From Micromonospora sp. NBC_01740 (GTDB lineage Bacteria > Actinomycetota > Actinomycetes > Mycobacteriales > Micromonosporaceae), in assembly GCF_035920365.1 (NCBI RefSeq), contig NZ_CP109150.1:2666001-2730000 (forward strand): DNA of 64,000 nt, given 5' to 3'. The position numbers and the translations under genes are program-made. The notes under the pieces are model-generated. The model searched no databases and had not been told where the DNA came from. It saw nothing but the letters and a program-made list of their open reading frames with translations. Of this stretch, positions 1 to 8,162 are shown piece after piece; within the stretch, counting starts at the first letter, position 1; every line of letters starts with the position of its first letter.

Positions 1-1
1 C

Positions 2-34
2 CGAGCCGCCGTCGAGGGGCTGCGCGCCGGCTGA
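2..34 (+). CDS. C-terminal tail of an unidentified protein (partial)
   Basis: A ten-codon open frame enters from the left edge and ends at a TGA at 32-34 (reads RAAVEGLRAG). It could be the tail of an upstream gene, but too little is present to identify it, and chance is possible. Confidence 0.3.
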   Translation, partial: RAAVEGLRAG

Positions 35-189
35 GTCTGTCGGCCGCAGGGCGGTGCCGACGACCCCGCTGAGCTGCTCCGATATGCGTCGGGATATCGA
101 CCGTGTCGGGCATGGATCTTGGACCTGGCGGGGGTCGTGCTGGTTGGCTCGGCACCGACCGATCAGCACCACGACGGGGAGAGTTCCGC

Positions 190-1179
190 ATGCCCAACAT
201 CGACCGCCGCCGCTTCCTCCGGGACGCCGCCGCCAGCACCGCGCTGGTATCCGCCGGCGGGCTCGCCGGCGCCGCCCTGACCGGCCCGGCACACGCCGCG
301 CCGCCAGCCACCGCGCCGGTCGCCGCCGCCCCGGCCGGCCGCCGCAGCGGCCCGGTCAGCTTCCGCTGGTGGGGTACGTCCGCCTGGCGCATCGACGTCG
401 GCGACCGGACCGTCCTGGTCGACCCCTTCCTCAGCCGGATCGACACGGGGCTGTTCAGGGGCGCCTTCGACCAGACCAAGAAGCTGGAGGTCCGCACCGA
501 CGTCGTGGACTCCCTGGTGGACCGGGCCGAGACGGTGCTCGTCACGCACACCCACTGGGACCACTACATGGACGTGCCGCACATCGCCGGCCGCACCGGC
601 GCCCGGGTCTTCGGCACGCTGACCGCCTACCACCTCGGGCTGGCGTACGGGCTGCCGTCGGGGCAGCTCAGCCCGGTGCGGGGCGGGGAGGTGCTGGACT
701 TCGGCGCGTACACGGTGGAGGTGGTCAGCTCCCTGCACAGCCGCAACAAGTCGTACTCGATGGCCTTCCCCGGCGTACGGGTCAGCCAGCCGGCGAAGCC
801 GGAGACCATCGCCGACCTGCCCGAGGGCGACACCCTCGCGTACCAGCTGCGGGTGCCCGGCGGCCCGTCGGTCTTCTTCATGGGCGCGAGCGACTTCGCC
901 GAGCGGAACCTGACCGGGCTGGCCCCCGATGTGGCCATGCTGGCGCTGCCGAGCACCACGGTCACCGCCGACTACGCCGAGCGGCTGCTCGACGCGCTGG
1001 ACCGGCCGAAGGTCGTGGTGCCGGTGCACTTCGACAACTTCGAGACCGAGCTGCGCAACCCCGTGCCCATGGCGCCGACGGACCGCGAGCGGCTGGACGC
1101 GTTCCTCGCCGCCATCCGCCGGGTCTCGCCGCGCAGCCGGGTGATCGTGCCGGAGTACCACACCGCGTACCACTTCTGA
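190..1179 (+). CDS. Tat-exported metallo-beta-lactamase-fold hydrolase
   Basis: This 329-residue protein starts at the ATG preceded by a GGGGA stretch. It opens with a twin-arginine signal (RRRFLRDAAAS, then a hydrophobic stretch and AHA cleavage site near residue 36), so it is probably exported folded. The mature part has the metal-binding motif THTHWDHYMD and later metal-ligand-like segments (GASDF, PVHFDNF), which places it in the MBL-fold superfamily, closest in style to the UlaG-like branch. Such enzymes are metal-dependent hydrolases; the substrate cannot be read from the sequence. A longer in-frame start at 103 exists, but it would bury the Tat signal. It converges on the DUF1697 gene across a hairpin. 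Confidence 0.85.
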   Translation: MPNIDRRRFLRDAAASTALVSAGGLAGAALTGPAHAAPPATAPVAAAPAGRRSGPVSFRWWGTSAWRIDVGDRTVLVDPFLSRIDTGLFRGAFDQTKKLEVRTDVVDSLVDRAETVLVTHTHWDHYMDVPHIAGRTGARVFGTLTAYHLGLAYGLPSGQLSPVRGGEVLDFGAYTVEVVSSLHSRNKSYSMAFPGVRVSQPAKPETIADLPEGDTLAYQLRVPGGPSVFFMGASDFAERNLTGLAPDVAMLALPSTTVTADYAERLLDALDRPKVVVPVHFDNFETELRNPVPMAPTDRERLDAFLAAIRRVSPRSRVIVPEYHTAYHF

Positions 1180-1188
1180 GCAACGCGC

Positions 1189-1220
1189 GACGGGCCGCGG
1201 GCGGCAGCCCCCGGCCCGTC
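1189..1220. terminator. Hairpin between convergent genes
   Basis: Nine-base perfect arms (GACGGGCCG at 1189-1197 and CGGCCCGTC at 1212-1220) flank a 14-base loop just after the MBL-gene stop. No T-tract follows, which is usual in high-GC actinobacteria. It may serve both convergent genes. Confidence 0.5.
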
Positions 1221-1265
1221 GTCGCGCCCGGGTCGGCCGCCGATGCGGGACCGGACGGCGAGGGC

Positions 1266-1805
1266 TCAGCCCGTCGACATCCCGGCGAGGGCCCGCACCG
1301 AGCGCCAGTTGCGGGTGGTCGCCACCACGCCGAGCTTCTTCTCCAGGTGGTTGTTGGTGAACCTCGACCGGCCGTAGCCGCCGTCGGGATGGTGCAGGTA
1401 GACCTCGCGCCCGGCGACCGTGAACGCCACGTTCTCGCCGTCGGGCACGGTCAGGGCGGCCACGGCGGCCGGGTCGGGCGCGGTCGCGAGGAAGACCACC
1501 ATCAGCCGCGTGGGGTCGTCCTCCCGCCCGGCGTACGGGTTGCCGCCGGCCACCGCCGCCAGTTCCCGGCCGCTGCGCACCAGCACCGGCACCGTCAGCC
1601 CCAGCTCGTCGGCGATGGCCCGCTCGATGCCCCGCGCCAGCGCGTCGGCGTCGCGCACCGTGCTGCCGAAGACCACGTTCCCGCTCTGCAGGTACGTCTG
1701 CGGGTCGTGGTGGCCGAGGCCGGTGACCAGCCGGCGCAGGTCGGCCATGGCGACCTTCGCGCCACCGACGTTGACCCCGCGCAGCAACGCGACCCACCTG
1801 TCCAC
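1266..1805 (-). CDS. DUF1697 family protein
   Basis: A 179-residue protein beginning with the family signature WVALLRGVNVGG and continuing with GHHDPQTYLQSGNVVF, both typical of DUF1697. The length fits the family. The start is a GTG behind a GAGGAGG ribosome-binding site, with a TAGGCT -10-like hexamer about 28 nt upstream on the same strand. The biochemical role of DUF1697 is unknown, and nothing here adds to it. Confidence 0.85.
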   Translation of the reverse strand: MDRWVALLRGVNVGGAKVAMADLRRLVTGLGHHDPQTYLQSGNVVFGSTVRDADALARGIERAIADELGLTVPVLVRSGRELAAVAGGNPYAGREDDPTRLMVVFLATAPDPAAVAALTVPDGENVAFTVAGREVYLHHPDGGYGRSRFTNNHLEKKLGVVATTRNWRSVRALAGMSTG

Positions 1806-1993
1806 ACGACCTCCTCGACCCGCCGGTACGGGCCAGCCTAGGGCGTGGGTCGACGTCGGTCGCGGCCGTCGTCGCCGGGGCGGGGCCCGCCGCTCAGCAC
1901 ACCGCGCTGGAGTGCCGGGTCCGTGATCCGTACCATCGGTTCTCGACAGCGGCCCCCGGCAACGGGTGCCGCGAGCGGAGCGGGACCACGGAC

Positions 1994-2017
1994 ACCGGCA
2001 TGCGGGCTCATGCCGGT
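1994..2017. repeat. Inverted repeat upstream of the xylanase gene
   Basis: Perfect nine-base arms ACCGGCATG and CATGCCGGT are separated by six bases and end 80 bp before the xylanase start. It could be an operator or a leader hairpin. No known regulator consensus was recognised. Confidence 0.4.
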
Positions 2018-2097
2018 CGACCGGCGTGCGACCGCCTCAAGCGAGAGACCTCGCCCAGCGGTCCGCGCGCACCCATCCGTACCGGAAGGACACCGCC

Positions 2098-4125
2098 ATG
2101 CGCGCTCCCTGGACGCGCCGTCACCGCCTTCTGCCGGGGCTGCTGGCCCTGGCCTGCCTCGCCACCGTCGCCGTGGCCGCCGCCGTTCCACTGACCAGCC
2201 CGCCCGCCCGCGCCGCCGAACCCGTCGTGGTGCTCGACGCCACCTTCGAGGACGGCACCACCCAGGGCTTCCGGCCCCGGGCCGGGGAGACCGTCGCGGT
2301 CAGCACCGCCGTCGCCCACGGCGGCACCCGCAGCCTGCTCGCCTCCGGCCGCACCGCGAGTTGGCAGGGCCCCGCCCTCGACCTGCTCGACGAGATGGTC
2401 AAGGGCACCCGCTACACGCTGACGGTGTGGGTGCGGCTCGCCGCCGGCCAGTCGCCCGGCCAGGTCCGGCTCAGCGTGCAACGCGACTCCGGCGGCACCT
2501 CGGCCTACGACCAGGTGGTGGGCGACACCGCCGTCACCGCCGACGCCTGGGTCCGGCTCACCGGCACGTACGTGCTCGCGCACGACGTGGACGGGTTGTC
2601 GGCGTACGTGGAGACCGCCAGCGGCACCGCCGACCTGCACATCGACGACTTCACCATGGCGTACCAGCCGACCAAGCCGGTGCAGACCGACATCCCGGCC
2701 CTGCGTGAGGTGCTGGCCGCCGACTTCCCGATCGGGGCGGCGATCGGCAACCGGCAGATCATCGGCGACCAGGCCACCCTGCTGCGCCGGCACTTCGACA
2801 CAGTCACCCCGGGCAACGCGCTCAAGTGGGACGCCACCCAGCCGGCCGAGGGCACCTTCCGGTGGGCCGACGCCGATGCGCAGGTCGGCTTCGCCACGGA
2901 CAACGACCTGGCGGTACGCGGACACACCCTCGTCTGGCACCAGCAGACCCCGGCCTGGGTCTTCACCGACACCGACGGCACCCCGCTGACCTCGGACCCG
3001 GCCGACAAGGCCCTGCTGCTGTCCCGGCTGGAGGCGCACATCCGCGCGGTCGTCGGCCGCTACGGCGACGCCATCGGGGTCTGGGACGTCGCCAACGAGG
3101 TGATCGACGAGAACCAGTCCGACGGGCTGCGGCGCAGCCGCTGGTACGAGATCAGCGGGCTGGACTACCTGCGTACCGCGTTCCGGGTGGCCCGGGAGGT
3201 CGCGCCGACGGCCAAGCTCTACATCAACGACTACAACACCAACGTGCCGGCCAAGCGCGACAAGCTGCGCAACCTGGTGAGCCAGCTGCGCGCCGAAGGG
3301 GTGCCGATCGACGGCGTCGGGCACCAGATGCACGTCAACGTCCAGTGGCCGTCGATCGCCGAGACCGAGGCGATGCTCCAGGCGTTCGTCCCGCTCGGGG
3401 TGGAGCAGCAGGTCACCGAGATGGACGTCAGCATCTACGTCGACAGCAGCGAGTCCTTCCCCACCCCGCCGGCCGACCGGCTGCTGACCCAGGCGTACCG
3501 GTACCGGGACCTGTTCGCCCTCTACCGCCGCTACGCCGACGAGTTGACCTCGGTGACCCTGTGGGGGCTGGCGGACGACGACACCTGGCTGGACACCTTC
3601 CCGGTGGCCCGCAAGGACGCGCCGCTGCTGTTCGACACGGAACTCCAGGCCAAGTCGGCGTACTGGGGGATCGTCGACCCGACCCGGATCAACCCCACCC
3701 CGACGCCGACGGTCAGCCCGACGGTCTCGCCAACCGCCAGCCCGACGGTCTCGCCGACCGTCAGCCCCACCGTTTCGCCGACGGTGACGCCGACCGGGGG
3801 GCCGGACGCCTGCCGGGCGACGTACACCGTCTCCAACCAGTGGCCGGGCGGCTTCCAGGCGAGCGTCAGGATCACCAACACCGGCGGGCGGGCGCACGAC
3901 GGCTGGACGGTGCGCTGGCGGTTCCCGGACGGGCAGCGGATCAGCCAGCTCTGGAACGGCACGGTCCGGCAGGACGGCCCGGACGTGTCGGTCACCCCCA
4001 CATCCTGGAACTCCGCCCTGCCCGCCGGTGGGACGGTCGAGTTCGGCTTCCTCGCCGGGTGGTCCACGAGCAACGACCGCCCGGCCGGCTTCACCCTCGA
4101 CGCACTGGCCTGCGCGACCGGCTGA
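2098..4125 (+). CDS. Secreted modular endo-1,4-beta-xylanase, GH10 with CBM22-like and CBM2 domains
   Basis: This 675-residue enzyme should hydrolyse internal beta-1,4 bonds of xylan outside the cell. Order: signal peptide (about 1-41, ending ARA), a CBM4/9/22-type beta-sandwich (about 43-195), a GH10 barrel (about 200-530), a Thr/Pro/Ser linker, and a C-terminal CBM2 (about 570-675). The GH10 acid/base lies in WDVANEVID (Glu334) and the nucleophile in VTEMDVSI (Glu441); KWDATQP and HTLVWHQQTP are further GH10 landmarks. The chosen ATG follows GGAAGGA with seven-base spacing. A monocistronic gene, closed by the hairpin at 4238-4272. CBM2 usually binds cellulose or xylan; the same domain type recurs at 45.3-46.2 kb. 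Confidence 0.95.
   Translation: MRAPWTRRHRLLPGLLALACLATVAVAAAVPLTSPPARAAEPVVVLDATFEDGTTQGFRPRAGETVAVSTAVAHGGTRSLLASGRTASWQGPALDLLDEMVKGTRYTLTVWVRLAAGQSPGQVRLSVQRDSGGTSAYDQVVGDTAVTADAWVRLTGTYVLAHDVDGLSAYVETASGTADLHIDDFTMAYQPTKPVQTDIPALREVLAADFPIGAAIGNRQIIGDQATLLRRHFDTVTPGNALKWDATQPAEGTFRWADADAQVGFATDNDLAVRGHTLVWHQQTPAWVFTDTDGTPLTSDPADKALLLSRLEAHIRAVVGRYGDAIGVWDVANEVIDENQSDGLRRSRWYEISGLDYLRTAFRVAREVAPTAKLYINDYNTNVPAKRDKLRNLVSQLRAEGVPIDGVGHQMHVNVQWPSIAETEAMLQAFVPLGVEQQVTEMDVSIYVDSSESFPTPPADRLLTQAYRYRDLFALYRRYADELTSVTLWGLADDDTWLDTFPVARKDAPLLFDTELQAKSAYWGIVDPTRINPTPTPTVSPTVSPTASPTVSPTVSPTVSPTVTPTGGPDACRATYTVSNQWPGGFQASVRITNTGGRAHDGWTVRWRFPDGQRISQLWNGTVRQDGPDVSVTPTSWNSALPAGGTVEFGFLAGWSTSNDRPAGFTLDALACATG
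3694..3795 (+). repeat. In-gene repeat coding the Pro-Thr-Val-Ser linker
   Basis: About 100 bp of near-identical codons encode reiterated PTVS units joining the xylanase barrel to CBM2. It is a coding linker, not an intergenic array. Confidence 0.85.
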
Positions 4126-4237
4126 CCCACCGGCCCGTCGTACCGCCACCCGACCTGCCCGCCTCCGGTCGGCCGCCGTACCAGCGCGACGGTGTCTGGT
4201 GGAAGGGCCGTACCCGAGGTGTCAGCGGGCGACGGTG

Positions 4238-4272
4238 GGCGATGGCCGGGCCGGGCAGGCCCGGCCATCGCC
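4238..4272. terminator. Strong hairpin terminator after the xylanase
   Basis: Perfect 15-base arms GGCGATGGCCGGGCC and GGCCCGGCCATCGCC enclose a five-base loop. The site lies between the xylanase stop and the convergent minus-strand gene at 4383, so it can act in both directions. Confidence 0.8.
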
Positions 4273-4344
4273 GTGCCCGGCGCCCGGACGGCGCGGCGGA
4301 GCCGGGCCGGGACCCCCACGGATGCCGGAGACGCCGTCCGCTCC

Positions 4345-4396
4345 GGTCCGGCGTCAGAGCCGGCGGAAGGCGGGGTCCGGCGTCAGAGCCGGCGGA
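4345..4396. repeat. Tandem duplication at the end of the parA operon
   Basis: A 23-bp unit (4345-4367) recurs exactly at 4374-4396, a 29-bp period. Each copy contains a small CCGGC/GCCGG hairpin. The second copy includes the last codons and stop of the minus-strand gene ending at 4383; the first lies just downstream of that stop. Confidence 0.75.
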
Positions 4397-4922
4397 TGGC
4401 GGCGGAGGCGAGGCGGAAGCCGATGGTGCGGTCGACGATGCGGGCGACCAGGTCCGCCTTCCGCAGCCCGCCGACGCCGCGCAACTCCAGGCTCGCGGCG
4501 AGCACCCGCAGGTCGCGGGCGGTCCAGCCGGAGAGGTACGCCGTACCGTCGTCGCGGCGGGACATGGACGCCAGCGCGGACCGGGCCGCCACCGGGTCCG
4601 GCGCGGACGCCGCCCGCCGGGCTGACGGGCGCGCGGGGGCCCCGCCCCGGCCGGCGGATTCGGTGGCCGGCTGCCCGGCGGAGGCAGTCCCGTCGGCGGA
4701 TTCGGCGGCCGGTTGCCCGGCGGGACTGGGCCGGTCGGCGCGTGCGGTGGCCGGGTGCCCGGCGGGGGCGGTTCCGGCGGGCGGTGGGGCGGGTGGGGCC
4801 GGGTCGACCGGTACCACCGCGAGCCGGGCCCGCCCCTCCGCCAGGGCGGCGAGGTCGGCGGCGGGCAGCCCCCGGAGCAGCGCGGTCACCAGGTCGGCGA
4901 CGTCGCGGGTCGGGTCGGTCAC
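4383..4922 (-). CDS. Protein with C-terminal SAP/Rho-N-like segment, partner of ParA-like ATPase
   Basis: A 179-residue protein whose start overlaps the ParA-like gene's stop by four bases (ATGA), implying translational coupling. Residues 1-40 form a helical head, 45-110 an Ala/Pro/Gly/Ser-rich disordered linker, and the last 50 residues (TARDLRVLAASLELRGVGGL, then RKADLVARI) resemble the helix-extended-helix of SAP or Rho N-terminal domains, which bind nucleic acid. This suggests a DNA-binding partner for the ATPase, by analogy with ParA/ParB-like pairs, but no ParB motif is present. The function is inferred, not recognised. Confidence 0.6.
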   Translation of the reverse strand: MTDPTRDVADLVTALLRGLPAADLAALAEGRARLAVVPVDPAPPAPPPAGTAPAGHPATARADRPSPAGQPAAESADGTASAGQPATESAGRGGAPARPSARRAASAPDPVAARSALASMSRRDDGTAYLSGWTARDLRVLAASLELRGVGGLRKADLVARIVDRTIGFRLASAAIRRL

Positions 4923-5857
4923 GCCCCGGCCCGCTCGGGCTGGAGGTGGTCGAGGAACTCGGTGGCGAGCCGGCGCAGCTCGTCGCGGACCGCCGGGGTG
5001 GCGATCCGGTCGCGGAGCACCACGGGCACGCCGCGCGGGGTGTTCGTGGCGAACACGGTGACGTTCTCCCGCAGCGGGGTGGGGAAGACCGGCAGGCCGA
5101 GCGCCCGGACCTGGTCCATGTAGCCCTGGTGGGCGGCGATGGGCCGCTGCGCCATGAGCTGGATCATCGTGAACACCACGCCGGCCACGTCGGGGGCGAC
5201 CTTGTGGTGCCGGCGGGTGGTGGCGAACCGGCGGGCGTCGGCGTTGTACTGGTCGACCAGTTCCCGGACGTTGCCGTGCAGGTAGTCGATGCCCAGCGTG
5301 GACAGGTAGTCGGCCTTCGCCGGGATGAGCAGGTGGTCGCTGGCGATGATGGCCGACTGGGTGACCACGTTGAAGTTCGGCGGGCAGTCGATCAGCACCA
5401 TGTCGTAGCCGCCGAGCGCGTCGTCGTGCAGCCCCTCGGCCAGGGAGCCGCGTACCCGGAACAGTTCGGCGTCGTACTCGTCACCGTCGGCCACCGCCCG
5501 GGCCAGCGCCAGGTCGATGTCGACGAGCTGGAGGTGGGACGCGATCAGGTCGAGTCGGCCGGCGCCGCTGAGTCGCGCGTTGGCCGGGCCGGGGGAGACG
5601 ACCAGCTCGCCCAGGGTCGTCGCGGGGGTGTCCCCGCGCAGGCCGTCGTACCAGCGCTTCACCGTCCGGCCGTCGCGCAGCCGGTCCCGCCAGTCGTCGG
5701 GGTCGTAGAAGCCGAAGGTGAGGCTGGCCTGTGGATCGAGGTCGATGAGCAGCACCTTCATCCCGCGGTTGGCCAGCTCGGCACCGAGGTTGGCGGTGAC
5801 GGTGGTCTTGCCGACCCCGCCCTTGTAATTGATCACCGATACGACGTACACCGGCAC
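4919..5857 (-). CDS. ParA/Soj-family ATPase
   Basis: This 312-residue protein begins with the deviant Walker A motif NYKGGVGKTT, followed by LIDLDPQAS and the Walker B-like VLIDCPPNF, all typical of the ParA/MinD superfamily. These ATPases position DNA or protein cargo by ATP-dependent dimerisation on the nucleoid or membrane. The start is a GTG behind GGGGAGG. It is not in a gidB-parA-parB chromosomal partition context; its only coupled partner is the SAP-like gene downstream, so it is probably an orphan ParA. It is divergent from the ArsR-type regulator. Confidence 0.88.
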   Translation of the reverse strand: MPVYVVSVINYKGGVGKTTVTANLGAELANRGMKVLLIDLDPQASLTFGFYDPDDWRDRLRDGRTVKRWYDGLRGDTPATTLGELVVSPGPANARLSGAGRLDLIASHLQLVDIDLALARAVADGDEYDAELFRVRGSLAEGLHDDALGGYDMVLIDCPPNFNVVTQSAIIASDHLLIPAKADYLSTLGIDYLHGNVRELVDQYNADARRFATTRRHHKVAPDVAGVVFTMIQLMAQRPIAAHQGYMDQVRALGLPVFPTPLRENVTVFATNTPRGVPVVLRDRIATPAVRDELRRLATEFLDHLQPERAGA

Positions 5858-5922
5858 CTCCCCAGACCGGGAACGGTAGCGGGCCGGCGGACCGGCGCGG
5901 CACCCGCTCCGGCGGTCCGCCT

Positions 5923-5951
5923 TTGCACGTAACTACGTAAGTTCGTACTAT
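5923..5951 (+). promoter_or_regulatory. Leaderless sigma-70-type promoter
   Basis: TTGCAC (5923-5928) and TACTAT (5946-5951) are separated by exactly 17 bp. Only six bases lie between the -10 and the ATG at 5958, so transcription should begin at or next to the start codon. Confidence 0.75.
5931..5943. promoter_or_regulatory. Palindromic operator in the promoter spacer
   Basis: The inverted repeat AACT-ACGTA-AGTT sits between the -35 and -10 boxes, and ACGTA occurs again just upstream. The placement is that of a repressor operator, so autoregulation by the ArsR-type protein encoded downstream is likely. Confidence 0.6.
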
Positions 5952-5957
5952 CGACGT

Positions 5958-6470
5958 ATGGCGGAGATCGAGGAGCGGCTGAGCGCGCTGGAGGCGCAGG
6001 TCGCGGCCCTGACGGAGCGAATCGGGGCGGAGCCGCCCCCGGCCGAGGCGCCCCCGGCGACCGGCGACGCCTTCTGGGCGCTCGACGGGCTGAAGCAACG
6101 GATCCCGGCCGACGGCGGCGGCGCGGTGCTCTACACCGGCACCGTCCGCCTCGACGACCAGCGCTACGACTGGCAGTACGGCCTCATGGTCGACGACGTG
6201 CTCGCCGGCGACTGGACGGAACTGGCCGGCGTGCTGACCGCCCTCGCGCACCCGGTGCGGCTGCGCCTGCTGCGGGAGATCCTCGGCGGCCGGCACGGCA
6301 CCGGCGAGCTGGCCGAGATTGAGGGCCTCGGCACCACCGGCCAGCTGCACCACCACCTGCGCCAGCTCACCGCCGCCGGCTGGCTGCGCAGCGCCGGCCG
6401 GGGCCACTACGCCGTCCCGGCCGAGCGGGTCGTGCCGCTGCTGGCCATCCTCACCGCCACCCGCCGCTGA
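5958..6470 (+). CDS. ArsR-type winged-helix transcriptional regulator
   Basis: A 170-residue protein with an N-terminal coiled-coil-prone stretch (EERLSALEAQVAALTERI, residues 4-21) and a C-terminal winged helix (about 95-165: LTALAHPVRLRLLREIL, then GTTGQLHHHLRQLTAAGWL) typical of ArsR-like regulators. No metal-binding cysteine pair is present, so the signal is unlikely to be a thiophilic metal. The ATG is fixed by the leaderless promoter six bases upstream. It precedes the serine hydrolase by 85 bp on the same strand, which suggests it controls that gene and itself. Confidence 0.8.
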   Translation: MAEIEERLSALEAQVAALTERIGAEPPPAEAPPATGDAFWALDGLKQRIPADGGGAVLYTGTVRLDDQRYDWQYGLMVDDVLAGDWTELAGVLTALAHPVRLRLLREILGGRHGTGELAEIEGLGTTGQLHHHLRQLTAAGWLRSAGRGHYAVPAERVVPLLAILTATRR

Positions 6471-6555
6471 CCCGCCGCACCCCGCCGCCCGGTCGAAGCC
6501 CCGCCCGGTCCGGTGGGCGCCGACCCGCCGAAAGCACCCGACGGAGGGAAGCACC

Positions 6556-8025
6556 ATGCGCAAGCCGATCGTCCTCGCCCTGATCGTCGGTCTCGTCGGC
6601 GCCGTCGCGGCCCTCGGGATCATGCCGCGTGAGCCCCGGCTGACCCGGCAGAGCACCGGCGACACTTCGCTGGCCGCCGACGTCCGCGCGGCGCTGCCCG
6701 ACGCCGGGGGCCACCGCGGCCTCGCCGTCGCCGTGCTGGAGAACGGCCGCGTCCGCACCGCGGGCCTGGGCGACCGCGACCGGGCCGGCCGCCCGGTGGA
6801 GCCCGGCACCCCGTTCGAGATCGGTTCGATCACCAAGGTGATGACGGGGATGCTCCTCGCCCGGCAGGCCGCGACCGGCGCGGTACGCCCCGACGACCCG
6901 GTCGGCGCCGTGCTGCCCGAGCTGAGCGGGCCCACCCGCGAGGCGACCCTCGCCGAGTTGGCCAGCCACCGCTCCGGCCTGCCCCGCCTCGCGACCACCT
7001 CGGTCGGGGACCTGGTCGGGGCCTGGTGGGCGAACCTCACCGGCGGCAACCCCTACGCCGGCCGGGACGCCGGGTGGCTGCTCGACGCCGCCGGCGAGGA
7101 GGAGCCCGGCGACGGGCGCGGAGAGGTCCACTACTCGAACCTCGGCGTTGCGCTGCTCGGGCAGGCGCTCGCCACCCGGGCCGGCACGTCGTACCCGGAA
7201 CTGCTCGACCGTGAGCTGCTGCGACCGCTCGGCATGACGTCGACCGTGGTGGCGACCGACGCCGACGCCCTGCCGCCCGGGCGCGCCGAGGGCTCCACGG
7301 CCGGCGGCCGCGCGGTCGAGGCCTGGGTCAGCGGCGGCTACGCGCCAGCCGGAGTCGGCCCCTGGTCGACCGCCGGGGACCTGGCCCGGCTGCTCGGCGC
7401 GACGCTCGCCGGCACCGCGCCCGGCGCCGACGCGGCCACCCCGCGCTTCACCGAGGACGACCGCAACCGGATCGGCTACGGCTGGTTCACCACCCGGTAC
7501 GGCGACCGCGAGATCGTCTGGCACAACGGCGCCACCGGCGGCTTCCACGCCTACCTGGGCTTCGAGCGGGCCACCGGGCGGGGCGTGGTGGTGCTCGGCA
7601 ACACCGCCAAGGGCGTCGAGCCGATCGGGCTGCGGCTGCTCGGCGTGCCGGCGCGGGACGCCGACGGCGACGGCCCGCCGCTACCCGTCTGGATCGGCGC
7701 CGGGCTCGCGGTGGTGCTCACCTTCCTCGGCGGGCTGAGCCTGCTCGGCACCACCCGCCGGGCCCCCGACCGGCTGACCCTGGCGCCCGCCGTCGCCTGG
7801 GCGGTGCTCTACCCCGCCCTCGGCCACCGGCTGGGCGATTGGTCGATGGTTCCCGGCTGGCTCTGGCCGCTCGGCGCCGGCGTCTCGGCGGCGGGGATCG
7901 TCCTGGCCGCGTACCGCTGGCGGGGGTTGCCGTCGCTGGGCGGCGCACCGCCGTGGCGGCGGCTGACCTCGGCGGCGTTCTCGGCCCTCCTGGCGATCCT
8001 GGCCATCCTGATCCTCACCGCCTGA
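6556..8025 (+). CDS. Membrane serine beta-lactamase/PBP-like hydrolase
   Basis: This 489-residue protein has an N-terminal hydrophobic segment, a class C beta-lactamase/CubicO-type domain (about 45-375) and three or four C-terminal membrane helices. The active-site triads are visible: SITK (Ser91, Lys94), HYSN near 192 and WHNGATGG near 323. It probably acts outside the membrane on peptidoglycan, a beta-lactam or an ester. It follows a GGAGGGAA ribosome-binding site. The pairing with a small repressor-type gene recalls inducible penicillin-binding or lactamase loci, but here the regulator is ArsR-like and not BlaI. Confidence 0.85.
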   Translation: MRKPIVLALIVGLVGAVAALGIMPREPRLTRQSTGDTSLAADVRAALPDAGGHRGLAVAVLENGRVRTAGLGDRDRAGRPVEPGTPFEIGSITKVMTGMLLARQAATGAVRPDDPVGAVLPELSGPTREATLAELASHRSGLPRLATTSVGDLVGAWWANLTGGNPYAGRDAGWLLDAAGEEEPGDGRGEVHYSNLGVALLGQALATRAGTSYPELLDRELLRPLGMTSTVVATDADALPPGRAEGSTAGGRAVEAWVSGGYAPAGVGPWSTAGDLARLLGATLAGTAPGADAATPRFTEDDRNRIGYGWFTTRYGDREIVWHNGATGGFHAYLGFERATGRGVVVLGNTAKGVEPIGLRLLGVPARDADGDGPPLPVWIGAGLAVVLTFLGGLSLLGTTRRAPDRLTLAPAVAWAVLYPALGHRLGDWSMVPGWLWPLGAGVSAAGIVLAAYRWRGLPSLGGAPPWRRLTSAAFSALLAILAILILTA

Positions 8026-8162
8026 CCCCCGCCGGCGACCACAAGGTTGGCGGAGGGAAATGCCGGAATCCCCGCCGGCAATCCCATGATCGACGCCGGA
8101 GTGGGCGGTGGGCGGGGCTGTTAGAGTCGCGCTGCTCGTCGGTGGGGTGGGAGGGGGCGACG

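Noticed and set aside
2008..4149. Long open frame (about 713 codons) antisense to the xylanase
   Set aside because: High third-position GC keeps opposite frames open. The translation is Arg/Gly/Val-rich without domains, while the sense frame has a complete enzyme.
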